Positions 1-6,199 are shown, counted from the stretch's first letter. The stretch is DNA of 7,709 bases from Betaproteobacteria bacterium (GCA_005884255.1 VBDL01000020.1:1-7709), one strand, 5' to 3'. Numbers and translations: made by a program. Notes: generated by a model not told the origin, from the sequence alone.

Positions 1-459
1 AATTCGCGCATCGGCCGCGCCTGGATGGCCATCCGCGAAGACGAGATCGCCGCCAAGGCCATGGGCATCAACACGCGCAACATGAAGCTGCTCGCCTTCG
101 GCATGGGCGCCACCTTCGGCGGCATGTCGGGCGTGATGTTCGCCACCTTCCAGGGCTTCATCTCGCCGGAGTCGTTCAGCCTGCCCGAGTCGGTGATGAT
201 CGTCGCGATGGTCGTGCTCGGCGGCATCGGCCACCTGCCGGGCGTGATCCTCGGCGCGCTGATGCTTGCCGCGCTGCCCGAGGTGCTGCGCTACGTGACC
301 GGCGACCTGCAGGCCTACACCGGCGGGCGCCTGGATTCGGCGATCCTGCGCCAGCTGCTGATCGCACTGGCGATGATCGTGATCATGCTGCTGCGTCCGC
401 GCGGCCTGTGGCCGTCGCCCGAGCACGGCAAGGCGGCGCCGATGCCGATGAAGAAATAA
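1..459 (+). CDS. livM: Branched-chain amino acid ABC transporter permease LivM, C-terminal part (5' end outside window)
   Basis: This is the inner-membrane permease of a branched-chain amino acid (HAAT family) importer. It forms the translocation channel with LivH and docks on the LivG/LivF ATPases. The frame is open from the first base, so the gene is cut by the window edge and about 152 residues are visible. The piece begins in the conserved cytoplasmic loop that contacts the ATPases (SRIGRAWMAIREDEIAAKAMGI). Hydrophobic segments follow, including the typical GGIGHLPGVILGALML stretch and a last helix near LLIALAMIVIMLLRPRGLW. The protein ends with a short basic tail, PMPMKK. The stop codon is part of the strong ribosome binding site AAGGAGGG (458-465) of the next gene, 13 bases on, which fits a co-transcribed operon. 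Substrate specificity cannot be read from this part; other amino acids, amides or urea are possible. Confidence 0.95.
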   Translation, partial: NSRIGRAWMAIREDEIAAKAMGINTRNMKLLAFGMGATFGGMSGVMFATFQGFISPESFSLPESVMIVAMVVLGGIGHLPGVILGALMLAALPEVLRYVTGDLQAYTGGRLDSAILRQLLIALAMIVIMLLRPRGLWPSPEHGKAAPMPMKK

Positions 460-472
460 GGAGGGCACGGCA

Positions 473-1246
473 ATGACGCACGTTCTCAAGGTCAGCAGCG
501 TCTCCAAGCGCTTCGGCGGACTGCAGGCGCTGTCCGACGTGGGCATCACCATCGAGCCCGGCCAGATCTATGGGCTGATCGGCCCCAACGGCGCCGGCAA
601 GACCACTTTCTTCAACGTGATCACCGGGCTGTACATGCCGGATTCCGGCAGCTTCGAGCTCGGCGGCCATCCGTACAAGCCGAGCGCCGTGCACGAGGTG
701 GCCAAGGCCGGCATCGCGCGCACCTTCCAGAACATCCGCCTCTTCGCCGAGATGACGGCGCTGGAGAACGTGATGGTCGGGCGGCACATCCGCACCAAGT
801 CCGGCCTGATCGGCGCGGCGCTGCGCACGCCGGCCTTCAAGGCCGAGGAGAAGCAAATAGCCGACCGTGCGCAACAGCTGCTCGACTACGTGGGCATCGG
901 CAAGTACGCCGAGTTCAAGGCGCGCACGCTGAGCTATGGCGACCAGCGACGGCTGGAGATCGCGCGTGCGCTGGCCACCGACCCGACGCTGATCGCGCTG
1001 GACGAGCCGGCCGCCGGCATGAACGCCACCGAGAAGGTGGTGCTGCGCGAGCTGATCGACCGCATCCGCAAGGACGGCCGCACCATCCTGCTGATCGAGC
1101 ACGACGTGAAGCTGGTGATGGGCCTGTGCGACCGCGTGACCGTGCTCGACTACGGCAAGCAGATCGCCGAAGGCACGCCGGCCGACGTGCAGCGCAACGA
1201 GAAGGTGATCGAGGCCTACCTCGGCGCCGGCCACAAAGCTCATTGA
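473..1246 (+). CDS. livG: Branched-chain amino acid ABC transporter ATP-binding protein LivG
   Basis: This is one of the two cytoplasmic ATPases that drive the LivHM-type importer. It has 257 residues, the usual length for LivG. The nucleotide-binding domain is complete: Walker A GPNGAGKTT (37-45), Q-loop Gln86 in ARTFQN, signature LSYGDQ (153-158, more often LSYGQQ), Walker B LIALDE (173-178) and switch His210 in LLIEHD. The RTFQNIRLF stretch and the alpha-helical insert at about 105-130 are characteristic of LivG rather than LivF. The ATG at 473 has an excellent ribosome binding site, AAGGAGGG at 458-465, which overlaps the livM stop. livF starts 9 bases after this gene. Identification as LivG is secure; the transported substrate is inferred from the family. 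Confidence 0.97.
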   Translation: MTHVLKVSSVSKRFGGLQALSDVGITIEPGQIYGLIGPNGAGKTTFFNVITGLYMPDSGSFELGGHPYKPSAVHEVAKAGIARTFQNIRLFAEMTALENVMVGRHIRTKSGLIGAALRTPAFKAEEKQIADRAQQLLDYVGIGKYAEFKARTLSYGDQRRLEIARALATDPTLIALDEPAAGMNATEKVVLRELIDRIRKDGRTILLIEHDVKLVMGLCDRVTVLDYGKQIAEGTPADVQRNEKVIEAYLGAGHKAH

Positions 1247-1255
1247 AGGCTCAAT

Positions 1256-1972
1256 ATGGCAGACAACATTTTGCTGAAGGTCAGCGGCCTGAAGGTGGCG
1301 TACGGCGGCATCCAGGCCGTCAAGGGCGTCAGCTTCGAAGTGGGCCAGGGCGAGCTGGTGAGCCTGATCGGCGCCAACGGCGCTGGCAAGACCACCACCT
1401 TGAAGGCGGTGACCGGCACGCAGGCGGTGGCGGCCGGCGACATCGAGTTCCTCGGCAAGCCCATCAAGGGCCAGGGCGCATGGAACCTCGTCAAGCAAGG
1501 CTTGGTGATGGTGCCGGAAGGGCGCGGCACGTTCACGCGCATGACCATCACCGAGAACCTGCAGATGGGCGCCTACGTGCGTGACGACCAGGAGGTCGAG
1601 GCCGACATGGAGAAGGTGTTCAACATCTTCCCGCGGCTGAAGGAGCGGCGCCACCAGCTCGCCGGCACCATGTCCGGCGGCGAGCAGCAGATGCTCGCGA
1701 TGGGCCGCGCGCTGATGGCGCGTCCCAAGGTGTTGCTGATGGACGAGCCCTCGATGGGCCTGTCGCCGATCATGGTCGACAAGATCTTCGAGGTGGTGGC
1801 CGACATCCACAGCCAGGGCACGACCATCCTGCTGGTCGAACAGAACGCCAGCCGCGCCCTGCAGCTGGCCAACCGCGGCTACGTGATGGAGTCCGGCGAG
1901 GTCACGATGAGCGGCCCGGCGCAGGTGCTGCTGAACGATCCGAAGGTGCGGGCGGCCTATCTCGGCGAATGA
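1256..1972 (+). CDS. livF: Branched-chain amino acid ABC transporter ATP-binding protein LivF
   Basis: This is the second ATPase of the importer and pairs with LivG on the membrane permeases. It has 238 residues, normal for LivF. Visible motifs are Walker A GANGAGKTT (39-47), the LivF-typical VPEGR (86-90), signature MSGGEQQ (139-145) and Walker B VLLMDEP (159-165). The switch position carries Gln in LLVEQNA where LivG has His, which is normal for the LivF family and not a defect. A GAAGG ribosome binding site (1245-1249) overlaps the livG stop, so the two are probably translationally coupled. A 118-base gap follows before the substrate-binding protein gene. Confidence 0.97.
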   Translation: MADNILLKVSGLKVAYGGIQAVKGVSFEVGQGELVSLIGANGAGKTTTLKAVTGTQAVAAGDIEFLGKPIKGQGAWNLVKQGLVMVPEGRGTFTRMTITENLQMGAYVRDDQEVEADMEKVFNIFPRLKERRHQLAGTMSGGEQQMLAMGRALMARPKVLLMDEPSMGLSPIMVDKIFEVVADIHSQGTTILLVEQNASRALQLANRGYVMESGEVTMSGPAQVLLNDPKVRAAYLGE

Positions 1973-1992
1973 GACTTGCCGCACACGGCGGA

Positions 1993-2035
1993 CTCGGGAC
2001 CTTCCCTGAGACCGCCCGAGCTGCAAGCTTTCTTT
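1993..2035 (+). promoter_or_regulatory. Possible weak hairpin with T-rich tail between livF and the binding-protein gene
   Basis: CTCGGG (1993-1998) can pair exactly with CCCGAG (2015-2020) across a 16-base loop. GGCGG (1987-1991) can alternatively pair with CCGCC (2012-2016). A T-rich tract, TTTCTTT, lies at 2029-2035, about 8 bases after the stem. This is not a canonical intrinsic terminator because the stem is short and the T-tract is offset. It could be a leaky terminator or attenuator that sets binding-protein expression apart from the ATPase genes, or it may be chance. I see no convincing -35/-10 promoter in the 1973-2090 gap. Confidence 0.25.
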
Positions 2036-2059
2036 AAGCCGGCGTCTTCCACACTCCGT

Positions 2060-2085
2060 CGCCCTCGCTAGAAGGGCGTAGGAGA
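2060..2085 (+). promoter_or_regulatory. Small hairpin abutting the ribosome binding site of the binding-protein gene
   Basis: CGCCCT (2060-2065) and AGGGCG (2073-2078) form a perfect 6-bp stem with a 7-base loop. The stem ends one base before the TAGGAGA ribosome binding site (2079-2085) of the gene starting at 2091. The TAG inside that site is in frame with the gene, so translation cannot start further upstream. A hairpin here could stabilise the messenger 5' end or modulate ribosome access. No function is shown by the sequence alone. Confidence 0.35.
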
Positions 2086-2090
2086 CAAGC

Positions 2091-3293
2091 ATGCGGGACG
2101 TCGTGATCGGGGCCGCGCTCGCGCTGGCCCTCGTGCCCTACGGCCAGGCGCAGGCGCCCAAGCCGCTGCGCGTGGGCTTCATCTGCCCGTTCAGCGGCGG
2201 CTCGGCCGACTTCGGCAACAGCGCGCGCCTGGGCGCCGAGCTGGCGGCCAAGGAGATCAACGAGGTTGGCGGCTTTCTCGGCCGCAAGATCGAGCTCGTC
2301 GAGCGCGACGACAAGGCCAACCCCGACGAGGGGCGCAAGGCCGCCGAAGACCTGGTGCTGAAGGAGAAGGCCGAGTTCACCGTCGGCTACTGCAACACCG
2401 GCGTGGCAATGAAGTCGCTGGACGTGTTCCAGGATCACAAGCACCTGCTGATGGTGCCGGTGTCCACCGGCTCGGCGGTGACGGCCAAGTACCCGGCCGA
2501 GCAGAGCATGGTCTTCCGCCTGTCGCCGCGCGATACGGTGCAGGCCGGCTTCATCGTCGACGAAGTGGCCAAGCGCGGCTTCACCAAGGTGGCGGTGTTC
2601 GCCGACAAGACGGGCTACGGCGAGGGCGGCTTCAAGGACCTCGAGCGCTTCCTCGCCGCCAAGAACCTGCAACCGGTGTACGCCGCCCGCTTCGACCTCG
2701 GCGTGAAGTCGCTCACTGCCGAGATGCAAGCGGCCAAGGCGGCCGGCGCCGATGCGATCGTCGGCTACACCGTCGGGCCCGAGCTCGCGGTGCTGGCGCA
2801 GGCGCGCGCCGAGGCACACGTGACGGCGCCGTTCTATGGGCCGTGGCCGCTGTCGTTCCGCACCGTGTGGGACAAGACCAACGGCGCGGCCGAGGGCGCG
2901 ATCATGGTGCAGTCGATCATCCAGGACGTGGCCAACGAGCGCCGCGCCAGCTTCATCGCACGCCTGAAGCGCTACGCCAATGGCCAGCCGGTGGGCTCAC
3001 TGATGGCCGCCGCGCAGACCTACGACGCGGTGCACCTGATGCTGCGCGCGCTGTTCCAGACCAAGGGCGACACCTCGGGCGACGCGCTGAAGAAGGCGCT
3101 CGAGAACCTGGAGCGCCCCTATGCCGGCGTGGTGACCACGCACGACAAACCGTTCTCGGCGAGCGACCACGACGCCTTCACGCGCAACATGGTGTGGCTG
3201 GGCGTGTGGCGCCGCGGCGAAATCCACTACCTCTACCCGGAGGATGCCAAGCGCTCCAGCTACATCCGAAGGAAGGAACAGACGCCCGGTTAA
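2091..3293 (+). CDS. ABC transporter substrate-binding protein (branched-chain amino acid / Peripla_BP_6 type)
   Basis: This is a periplasmic binding protein that captures the substrate and delivers it to the LivHM permease; its position after livMGF ties it to that importer. It has 400 residues, normal for the family. Residues 1-22 look like a signal peptide with a hydrophobic core (VIGAALALALVPYG) and an AQA cleavage site before Pro23. The n-region is weak, with Arg2 followed by Asp3. The mature protein opens with the family hallmark LRVGFICPFSGGSADFGNSA and continues with GAELAAKEINEVGGFLGRKIELVERDDKANPDEG, typical of LivJ/LivK-like type I periplasmic folds. The start is fixed by an in-frame TAG at 2079 and the ribosome binding site TAGGAGA. 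The ligand could be leucine/isoleucine/valine or another small amino or organic acid. The stop codon overlaps that of the convergent frame on the other strand. Confidence 0.93.
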   Translation: MRDVVIGAALALALVPYGQAQAPKPLRVGFICPFSGGSADFGNSARLGAELAAKEINEVGGFLGRKIELVERDDKANPDEGRKAAEDLVLKEKAEFTVGYCNTGVAMKSLDVFQDHKHLLMVPVSTGSAVTAKYPAEQSMVFRLSPRDTVQAGFIVDEVAKRGFTKVAVFADKTGYGEGGFKDLERFLAAKNLQPVYAARFDLGVKSLTAEMQAAKAAGADAIVGYTVGPELAVLAQARAEAHVTAPFYGPWPLSFRTVWDKTNGAAEGAIMVQSIIQDVANERRASFIARLKRYANGQPVGSLMAAAQTYDAVHLMLRALFQTKGDTSGDALKKALENLERPYAGVVTTHDKPFSASDHDAFTRNMVWLGVWRRGEIHYLYPEDAKRSSYIRRKEQTPG

Positions 3294-3643
3294 GGCTTCT
3301 TCAGCAGGACCTTCTTCACCCAGCCGTCGCCCTTCGCCGCGGTGACCTTCAGGAAGCCGTTCTTCTCCTCGCCGAGGTAGAGCACCTCATCGGCCTTGCC
3401 CAGCGTCATCAGCTCGCCGGAACCGTCCTGCGGCAGGCGCAGCACCTTGGCGCCGGCGATCTTGGCCACCATCACGTCGCCCTCGGCCGCCGCGCCGGCC
3501 TGCACGCTCTGCGCGGCGTTGGCCTGCGACGCCTTGCCGGCCTTGGCCTGCACCAGCGATGGGTTGTCGCGCACGGCGCGCACGATGTTGTTCCAGTTGT
3601 CGAGGAACGACGCGGTGATCACCTTGCCCTCGTTGGTGTTGGC
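3290..3643 (-). other. Tail segment of the chimera: C-terminal piece of a probable CsgG/HfaB-like protein with an SH3-like end
   Basis: This is the downstream half of the chimeric frame. It reads NTNEGKVITASFLDNWNNIV (about 3581-3640), then a low-complexity Ala/Gln/Ser linker. It ends with about 60 residues (about 3293-3483) that look like a bacterial SH3-like domain: DVMVAKIAGAKVLRLP, a small-residue middle, then DEVLYLGEEKNGFLKV and GWVKKVLLKKP. From memory, the EGKVxxASFLDNYN pattern occurs near the end of CsgG/HfaB-family outer-membrane lipoproteins in Burkholderiales, some of which carry such a tail. I hold that identification only moderately. The signal peptide and main body of that protein are absent, so this is a 3' gene remnant. 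Its stop codon looks like the natural end. Confidence 0.5.
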
Positions 3644-4148
3644 GTTGAGCACCGCGCCCAAGGCACAGGGGGCGAAGACGTCGGCTGGCGCGGCTGCGAT
3701 CTCATCCACGCCCACCACCTCGGCGCCGAAGCGCTCGCGCGCCTCTTCCGCGCGCGCCACGTTGACGTCGGCCACCACCAGCTTGGTGCCCGCGAGGTGG
3801 AGATGTTGCGCCAGATGCATGCCCACCGAGCCGAGGCCCTGCACGGCGACGCTGACGCCTTCGAGCGACGCACGCTTGAATTGCTGCTGCACGCCGGCCT
3901 CGATGGCGACGAACACGCCCCAGGCGGTCTTCGGCGACGGGTCGCCGCCGAACGCGCCGTCGCGCGGAATGCCGCTGACGAAGGCCGTGCGCCGCTGCAC
4001 CACGCGCATGTCGGCGGTGGTGGTGCCCACGTCTTCGGCGGTGATGTAGGCACCGGCCAGCGACTGCACCGCGCGGCCGAAGGCGGCGAACAGCGCCGCG
4101 CGGTCGAAGTCGCCCGGCGGCTTGAGGATCACCGCCTTGCCGCGAGGG
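3290..4148 (-). pseudogene. Chimeric open frame: internal leucine/Glu-Leu-Phe-Val dehydrogenase fragment fused in frame to a foreign C-terminal tail
   Basis: The upstream half (about 4141 down to 3644) is clearly an NAD-dependent leucine dehydrogenase-type enzyme, which deaminates branched-chain amino acids. It shows GKAVI with the catalytic-type lysine, ITAEDVGTT (near 4022-4042), GGDPSPKTAWGVF, the Rossmann turn GLGSVG (3821-3838) and FAPCALGAVLN (3644-3676). About 166 residues remain of a family that is normally near 350. The first ~78 residues (glycine-rich substrate loop and substrate-binding lysine) and everything after GAVLN (the AGxxNNQL region) are missing. After VLN the frame continues into an unrelated tail. 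Homology begins directly after the TGA (4149-4151) of the upstream reductase gene. No good start exists: the ATG at 4273 lies deep inside the reductase gene, and the GTG at 4132 (giving 280 residues) has a poor ribosome site. The product cannot be a working dehydrogenase. No stop or frameshift has accumulated, so the join is recent or is an assembly chimera. Confidence 0.75.
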
Positions 4149-5186
4149 TCAGTCGCCGTGCTTGTCTGCTTCCGAAGTAAAGGAGTCCGCATAGAACTCC
4201 TCATCGGGCAAGCCGCATTTCGTGGTGAAGTCGCGATGCGCCGACTCGCACATGATCGGCGCGCCACAGGCATAGACCTGATGGCCCGAGAGATCCGGGA
4301 TGTCGGCCATCACCGCCTGGTGGACGAAGCCGGTGCGGCCGGTCCACGCGTCCTCCGGCTTGGCCTCGCTGAGCACCGGGATGTAGCGGAAGCCCGGCAT
4401 CGCGTCGGCCACTTCGCTGGCCCAGTCGTGCAGGTAGAGGTCGGCCTTGCTGCGGCAGCCCCAGTACAGCACTGCCGGGCGTGTGATGCCCTTGAGCTGC
4501 TTGTGCTCGATGATCGCCTTCACCGGCGCGAAGCCGGTGCCGCTGGCCAGCAGCACGATGGGCTTGTCGCTGTCCTCGCGCAGGAAGAAGCTGCCGAACG
4601 GCCCTTCAATGCGCAGGATCTCCTTCTCCTTCAGCGCGCCGAACACGTGGTCGGTGAACTTGCCGCCGGGCATGTGGCGGATGTGCAGCTCGATCGCCGG
4701 CGGGTCGCCCAGCAGGTGCGGCGCATTGGCCATGCTGTAGCTGCGGCGCGAGCCGTCGCGCAGGATGAACTCGACGTACTGGCCGGCGCGATAGCGCATC
4801 GCCATGTTGGCCGGCAGCTGCACGCGCACGATGGCCACGTCGTGCGAGGGCCGGGCGATCGTCAGCACGCGGCCGGGCATCTTCTGCACCGGGAACTCGC
4901 CGGCGCCCGGCACGCTGCGCGCCTCGACCACGCAATCGGTCTGCGGCGCGGCGCAGCAGGTGAGGATGAAGCCGGCGTCCTCCTCCTCCACCGACAAGGC
5001 CTTGTGCTGGTGGGCGCCGTGGATCACGCGGCCTTCGACCAGCTTGCTCTTGCACGAGCCGCAGGCGCCGTCGCGGCAGCCATAGGGCAGGCCGACGCCG
5101 GCGCGGATCGCGGCGGGCAGGATCGCTTCGTCGCGCTCGACGTTGAAGCTGCGCCCGGCGGGCGTGATGGTGACGGTGAAGCTCAT
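4149..5186 (-). CDS. 2Fe-2S ferredoxin/FAD/NAD(P)H reductase, CDP-6-deoxy-delta-3,4-glucoseen reductase-like
   Basis: This is a cytoplasmic electron-transfer reductase that passes electrons from NAD(P)H through FAD to a plant-type 2Fe-2S cluster and on to a partner oxygenase or dehydratase. The 345 residues match the family length. The N-terminal ferredoxin domain has cluster ligands Cys37, Cys42, Cys45 and Cys77 (GCRDGACGSC, then LTCC). The FAD domain has the RxYS motif at 148-151 (RRSYSMAN) and GGKFTDHVF. The nucleotide-binding domain has GTGFAP (216-221) and YACGAP (305-310), and the protein ends with the usual EFYADSFTSEADK. The start at 5186 (MSFTV) begins the ferredoxin fold; the frame is open further upstream, to 5264, but that runs into the divergent gene. 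I see no clear Shine-Dalgarno sequence. The family is commonly annotated after AscD of dideoxysugar synthesis, but no sugar genes are nearby, so its true partner is unknown. Confidence 0.93.
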   Translation of the reverse strand: MSFTVTITPAGRSFNVERDEAILPAAIRAGVGLPYGCRDGACGSCKSKLVEGRVIHGAHQHKALSVEEEDAGFILTCCAAPQTDCVVEARSVPGAGEFPVQKMPGRVLTIARPSHDVAIVRVQLPANMAMRYRAGQYVEFILRDGSRRSYSMANAPHLLGDPPAIELHIRHMPGGKFTDHVFGALKEKEILRIEGPFGSFFLREDSDKPIVLLASGTGFAPVKAIIEHKQLKGITRPAVLYWGCRSKADLYLHDWASEVADAMPGFRYIPVLSEAKPEDAWTGRTGFVHQAVMADIPDLSGHQVYACGAPIMCESAHRDFTTKCGLPDEEFYADSFTSEADKHGD

Positions 5187-5245
5187 GATTCGGATGAAGG
5201 TACTGCGGCCCGTAAACTCGGGCGCCCATTTTGCCTGCGCCCCGA
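5187..5245. promoter_or_regulatory. Short divergent intergenic region between the reductase and epimerase-like genes
   Basis: These 59 bases must hold the start signals of both divergent genes. A perfect palindrome GGGCGCCC lies at 5220-5227. A TAAACT at 5213-5218 could be a weak plus-strand -10 box, with only a poor TTCGGA at -35 spacing. Neither gene has an obvious Shine-Dalgarno sequence, so one or both messages may be leaderless or carry very short leaders. These are weak pattern matches. Confidence 0.35.
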
Positions 5246-6199
5246 ATGGCCTCCATGCCCACACGCCCCGTACGCTTTCGCAGGCCGACCTTGCTCATCG
5301 TCGGCTGCGGTGACGTGGGCCTGCGCGTGCTGCGCCGGCTGCAGGGCTGGCGCGTGCTGGCGCTGACCTCGAGCGTGGACAAACTTGCCACGCTGCGCGC
5401 TGCCGGTGCCGTGCCGCTGCTGGGCAATCTCGACGATGCCGGCTCCCTGGGCCGCCTGGGCGGCTTGGCCGATGCGGTGCTGCATCTGGCGCCGCCTGCG
5501 AGCAGCGGCAACGACGATGCTCGCACCGCACGCCTGCTGCAGGCGCTCGCACGCGGCGGCCGTGTGCGGCGCATCGTCTATGCGAGCACCACCGGTGTCT
5601 ATGGCGATGCGCTCGGCGCGCGCTTCGACGAGACGCGCGCGCCGCATCCTCAAACCGACCGCGCGCGCCGTCGCGTCGATGCGGAAGTGCGGCTGCGCTG
5701 GTACGGGCGGGCCTTCGGCGCATGCGTGAGCGTGCTGCGCATTCCCGGCATCTATGCGCTCGACCGCAAGGGCGGCGACCCGCGCGAACGCCTCGCGCGC
5801 GGCACGCCGGTGCTGGCGGCCGACGACGACGTCTACACCAACCACGTCCACGCCGACGATCTGGCGCGCGCGTGCATTGCGGCACTGCACCGCGGCGCGC
5901 CGCAACGCATCTATCACGCGTGCGACGACACGGAGCTGAAGATGGGTGAGTACTTCGACCTCGTCGCCGAGCTCAGCGGACTGCCGCGCCCGCCGCGCCT
6001 CGCGCGCGACGAGGCGTGCCAGCAGCTGTCGGTGGTGCAGATGTCGTTCCTGAGCGAGTCGCGGCGCTTGATCAACACGCGGCTGAAGCGCGAGTTGCGC
6101 CTGCGCCTGCGCTATCCGACGGTGCGCGACGGGCTCAGACCTGACAGCCCCCAGTCGTGTTCCACGACAGCCCCCCGAGGGGGCCTTCGCCTGCCTTGA
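5246..6199 (+). CDS. NAD-dependent epimerase/dehydratase-like (extended SDR) oxidoreductase
   Basis: This is a Rossmann-fold protein of the atypical extended SDR group (YeeZ-like), 317 residues from the ATG at 5246. The dinucleotide-binding turn is GCGDVG (20-25) after the strand TLLIVG. The active-site strand reads YASTTGVYG (112-120), with Ser/Thr and Tyr119 in the usual places. However, the residue four after Tyr119 is not Lys, so the classical YxxxK pair is missing. Later family-typical stretches are VLRIPGIYALDR, DDVYTNHVHADDLARA, IYHACDDTELKMGEYFD and SESRRL(I)NTRLKREL. The start is uncertain: ATG at 5246 or 5255, or TTG at 5231, none with a good ribosome site. The conserved part seems to end at YPTVRDGL. 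About 20 more residues are read through two hairpins before the TGA, which may reflect a lost native stop. The substrate is unknown. Confidence 0.87.
   Translation: MASMPTRPVRFRRPTLLIVGCGDVGLRVLRRLQGWRVLALTSSVDKLATLRAAGAVPLLGNLDDAGSLGRLGGLADAVLHLAPPASSGNDDARTARLLQALARGGRVRRIVYASTTGVYGDALGARFDETRAPHPQTDRARRRVDAEVRLRWYGRAFGACVSVLRIPGIYALDRKGGDPRERLARGTPVLAADDDVYTNHVHADDLARACIAALHRGAPQRIYHACDDTELKMGEYFDLVAELSGLPRPPRLARDEACQQLSVVQMSFLSESRRLINTRLKRELRLRLRYPTVRDGLRPDSPQSCSTTAPRGGLRLP
6143..6184. repeat. Two back-to-back perfect hairpins with a repeated GACAGCCCCC unit, terminator/REP-like
   Basis: GTCGTG (6154-6159) pairs with CACGAC (6163-6168) across a TTC loop. One base later GCCCCC (6170-6175) pairs with GGGGGC (6179-6184) across a CGA loop. 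The 10-mer GACAGCCCCC occurs twice, at 6143-6152 and 6166-6175, 23 bases apart. The cluster sits at the convergence of a plus-strand gene (ending 6199) and a minus-strand gene (ending 6218), so it could stop transcription from both sides. No T-run follows on either strand. C-rich/G-rich palindromes of this kind are, as I recall, common dispersed intergenic repeats in Burkholderiales. Unusually, it lies within the open frame of the upstream gene. Confidence 0.55.

Noticed and set aside
1..5. Window begins AATTC, the half-site left by EcoRI
   Set aside because: It could hint at a cloned insert edge, but five bases at an arbitrary window boundary are not evidence. The livM frame runs through it normally.
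1360..1860. Gln instead of His in the LivF switch region as a defect
   Set aside because: The VEQNA form is normal for LivF-family ATPases.
383..2092. 569-residue open frame on the minus strand opposite livG and livF
   Set aside because: It is rich in His, Arg, Ala and Leu repeats typical of the antisense of GC-rich coding DNA, and it overlaps two certain ABC ATPase genes.
2843..4180. 445-residue open frame on the plus strand across the end of the binding-protein gene and the chimeric frame
   Set aside because: It overlaps the frame of the clear binding protein and runs antisense to recognisable dehydrogenase sequence. Its own composition is shadow-like with no known motif.
5213..5218. TAAACT as a firm plus-strand -10 promoter
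   Set aside because: It matches 4 of 6 consensus bases, but no acceptable -35 lies at 16-18 bases, so it is mentioned only as a weak candidate.
4122..5366. 414-residue plus-strand open frame opposite the reductase
   Set aside because: The minus strand encodes an unmistakable ferredoxin/FAD reductase, and the plus frame has only low-complexity Ala/His/Arg/Val content.
5183..5917. 244-residue minus-strand frame opposite the epimerase-like gene
   Set aside because: It has shadow composition, while the plus strand holds a full Rossmann-fold protein.
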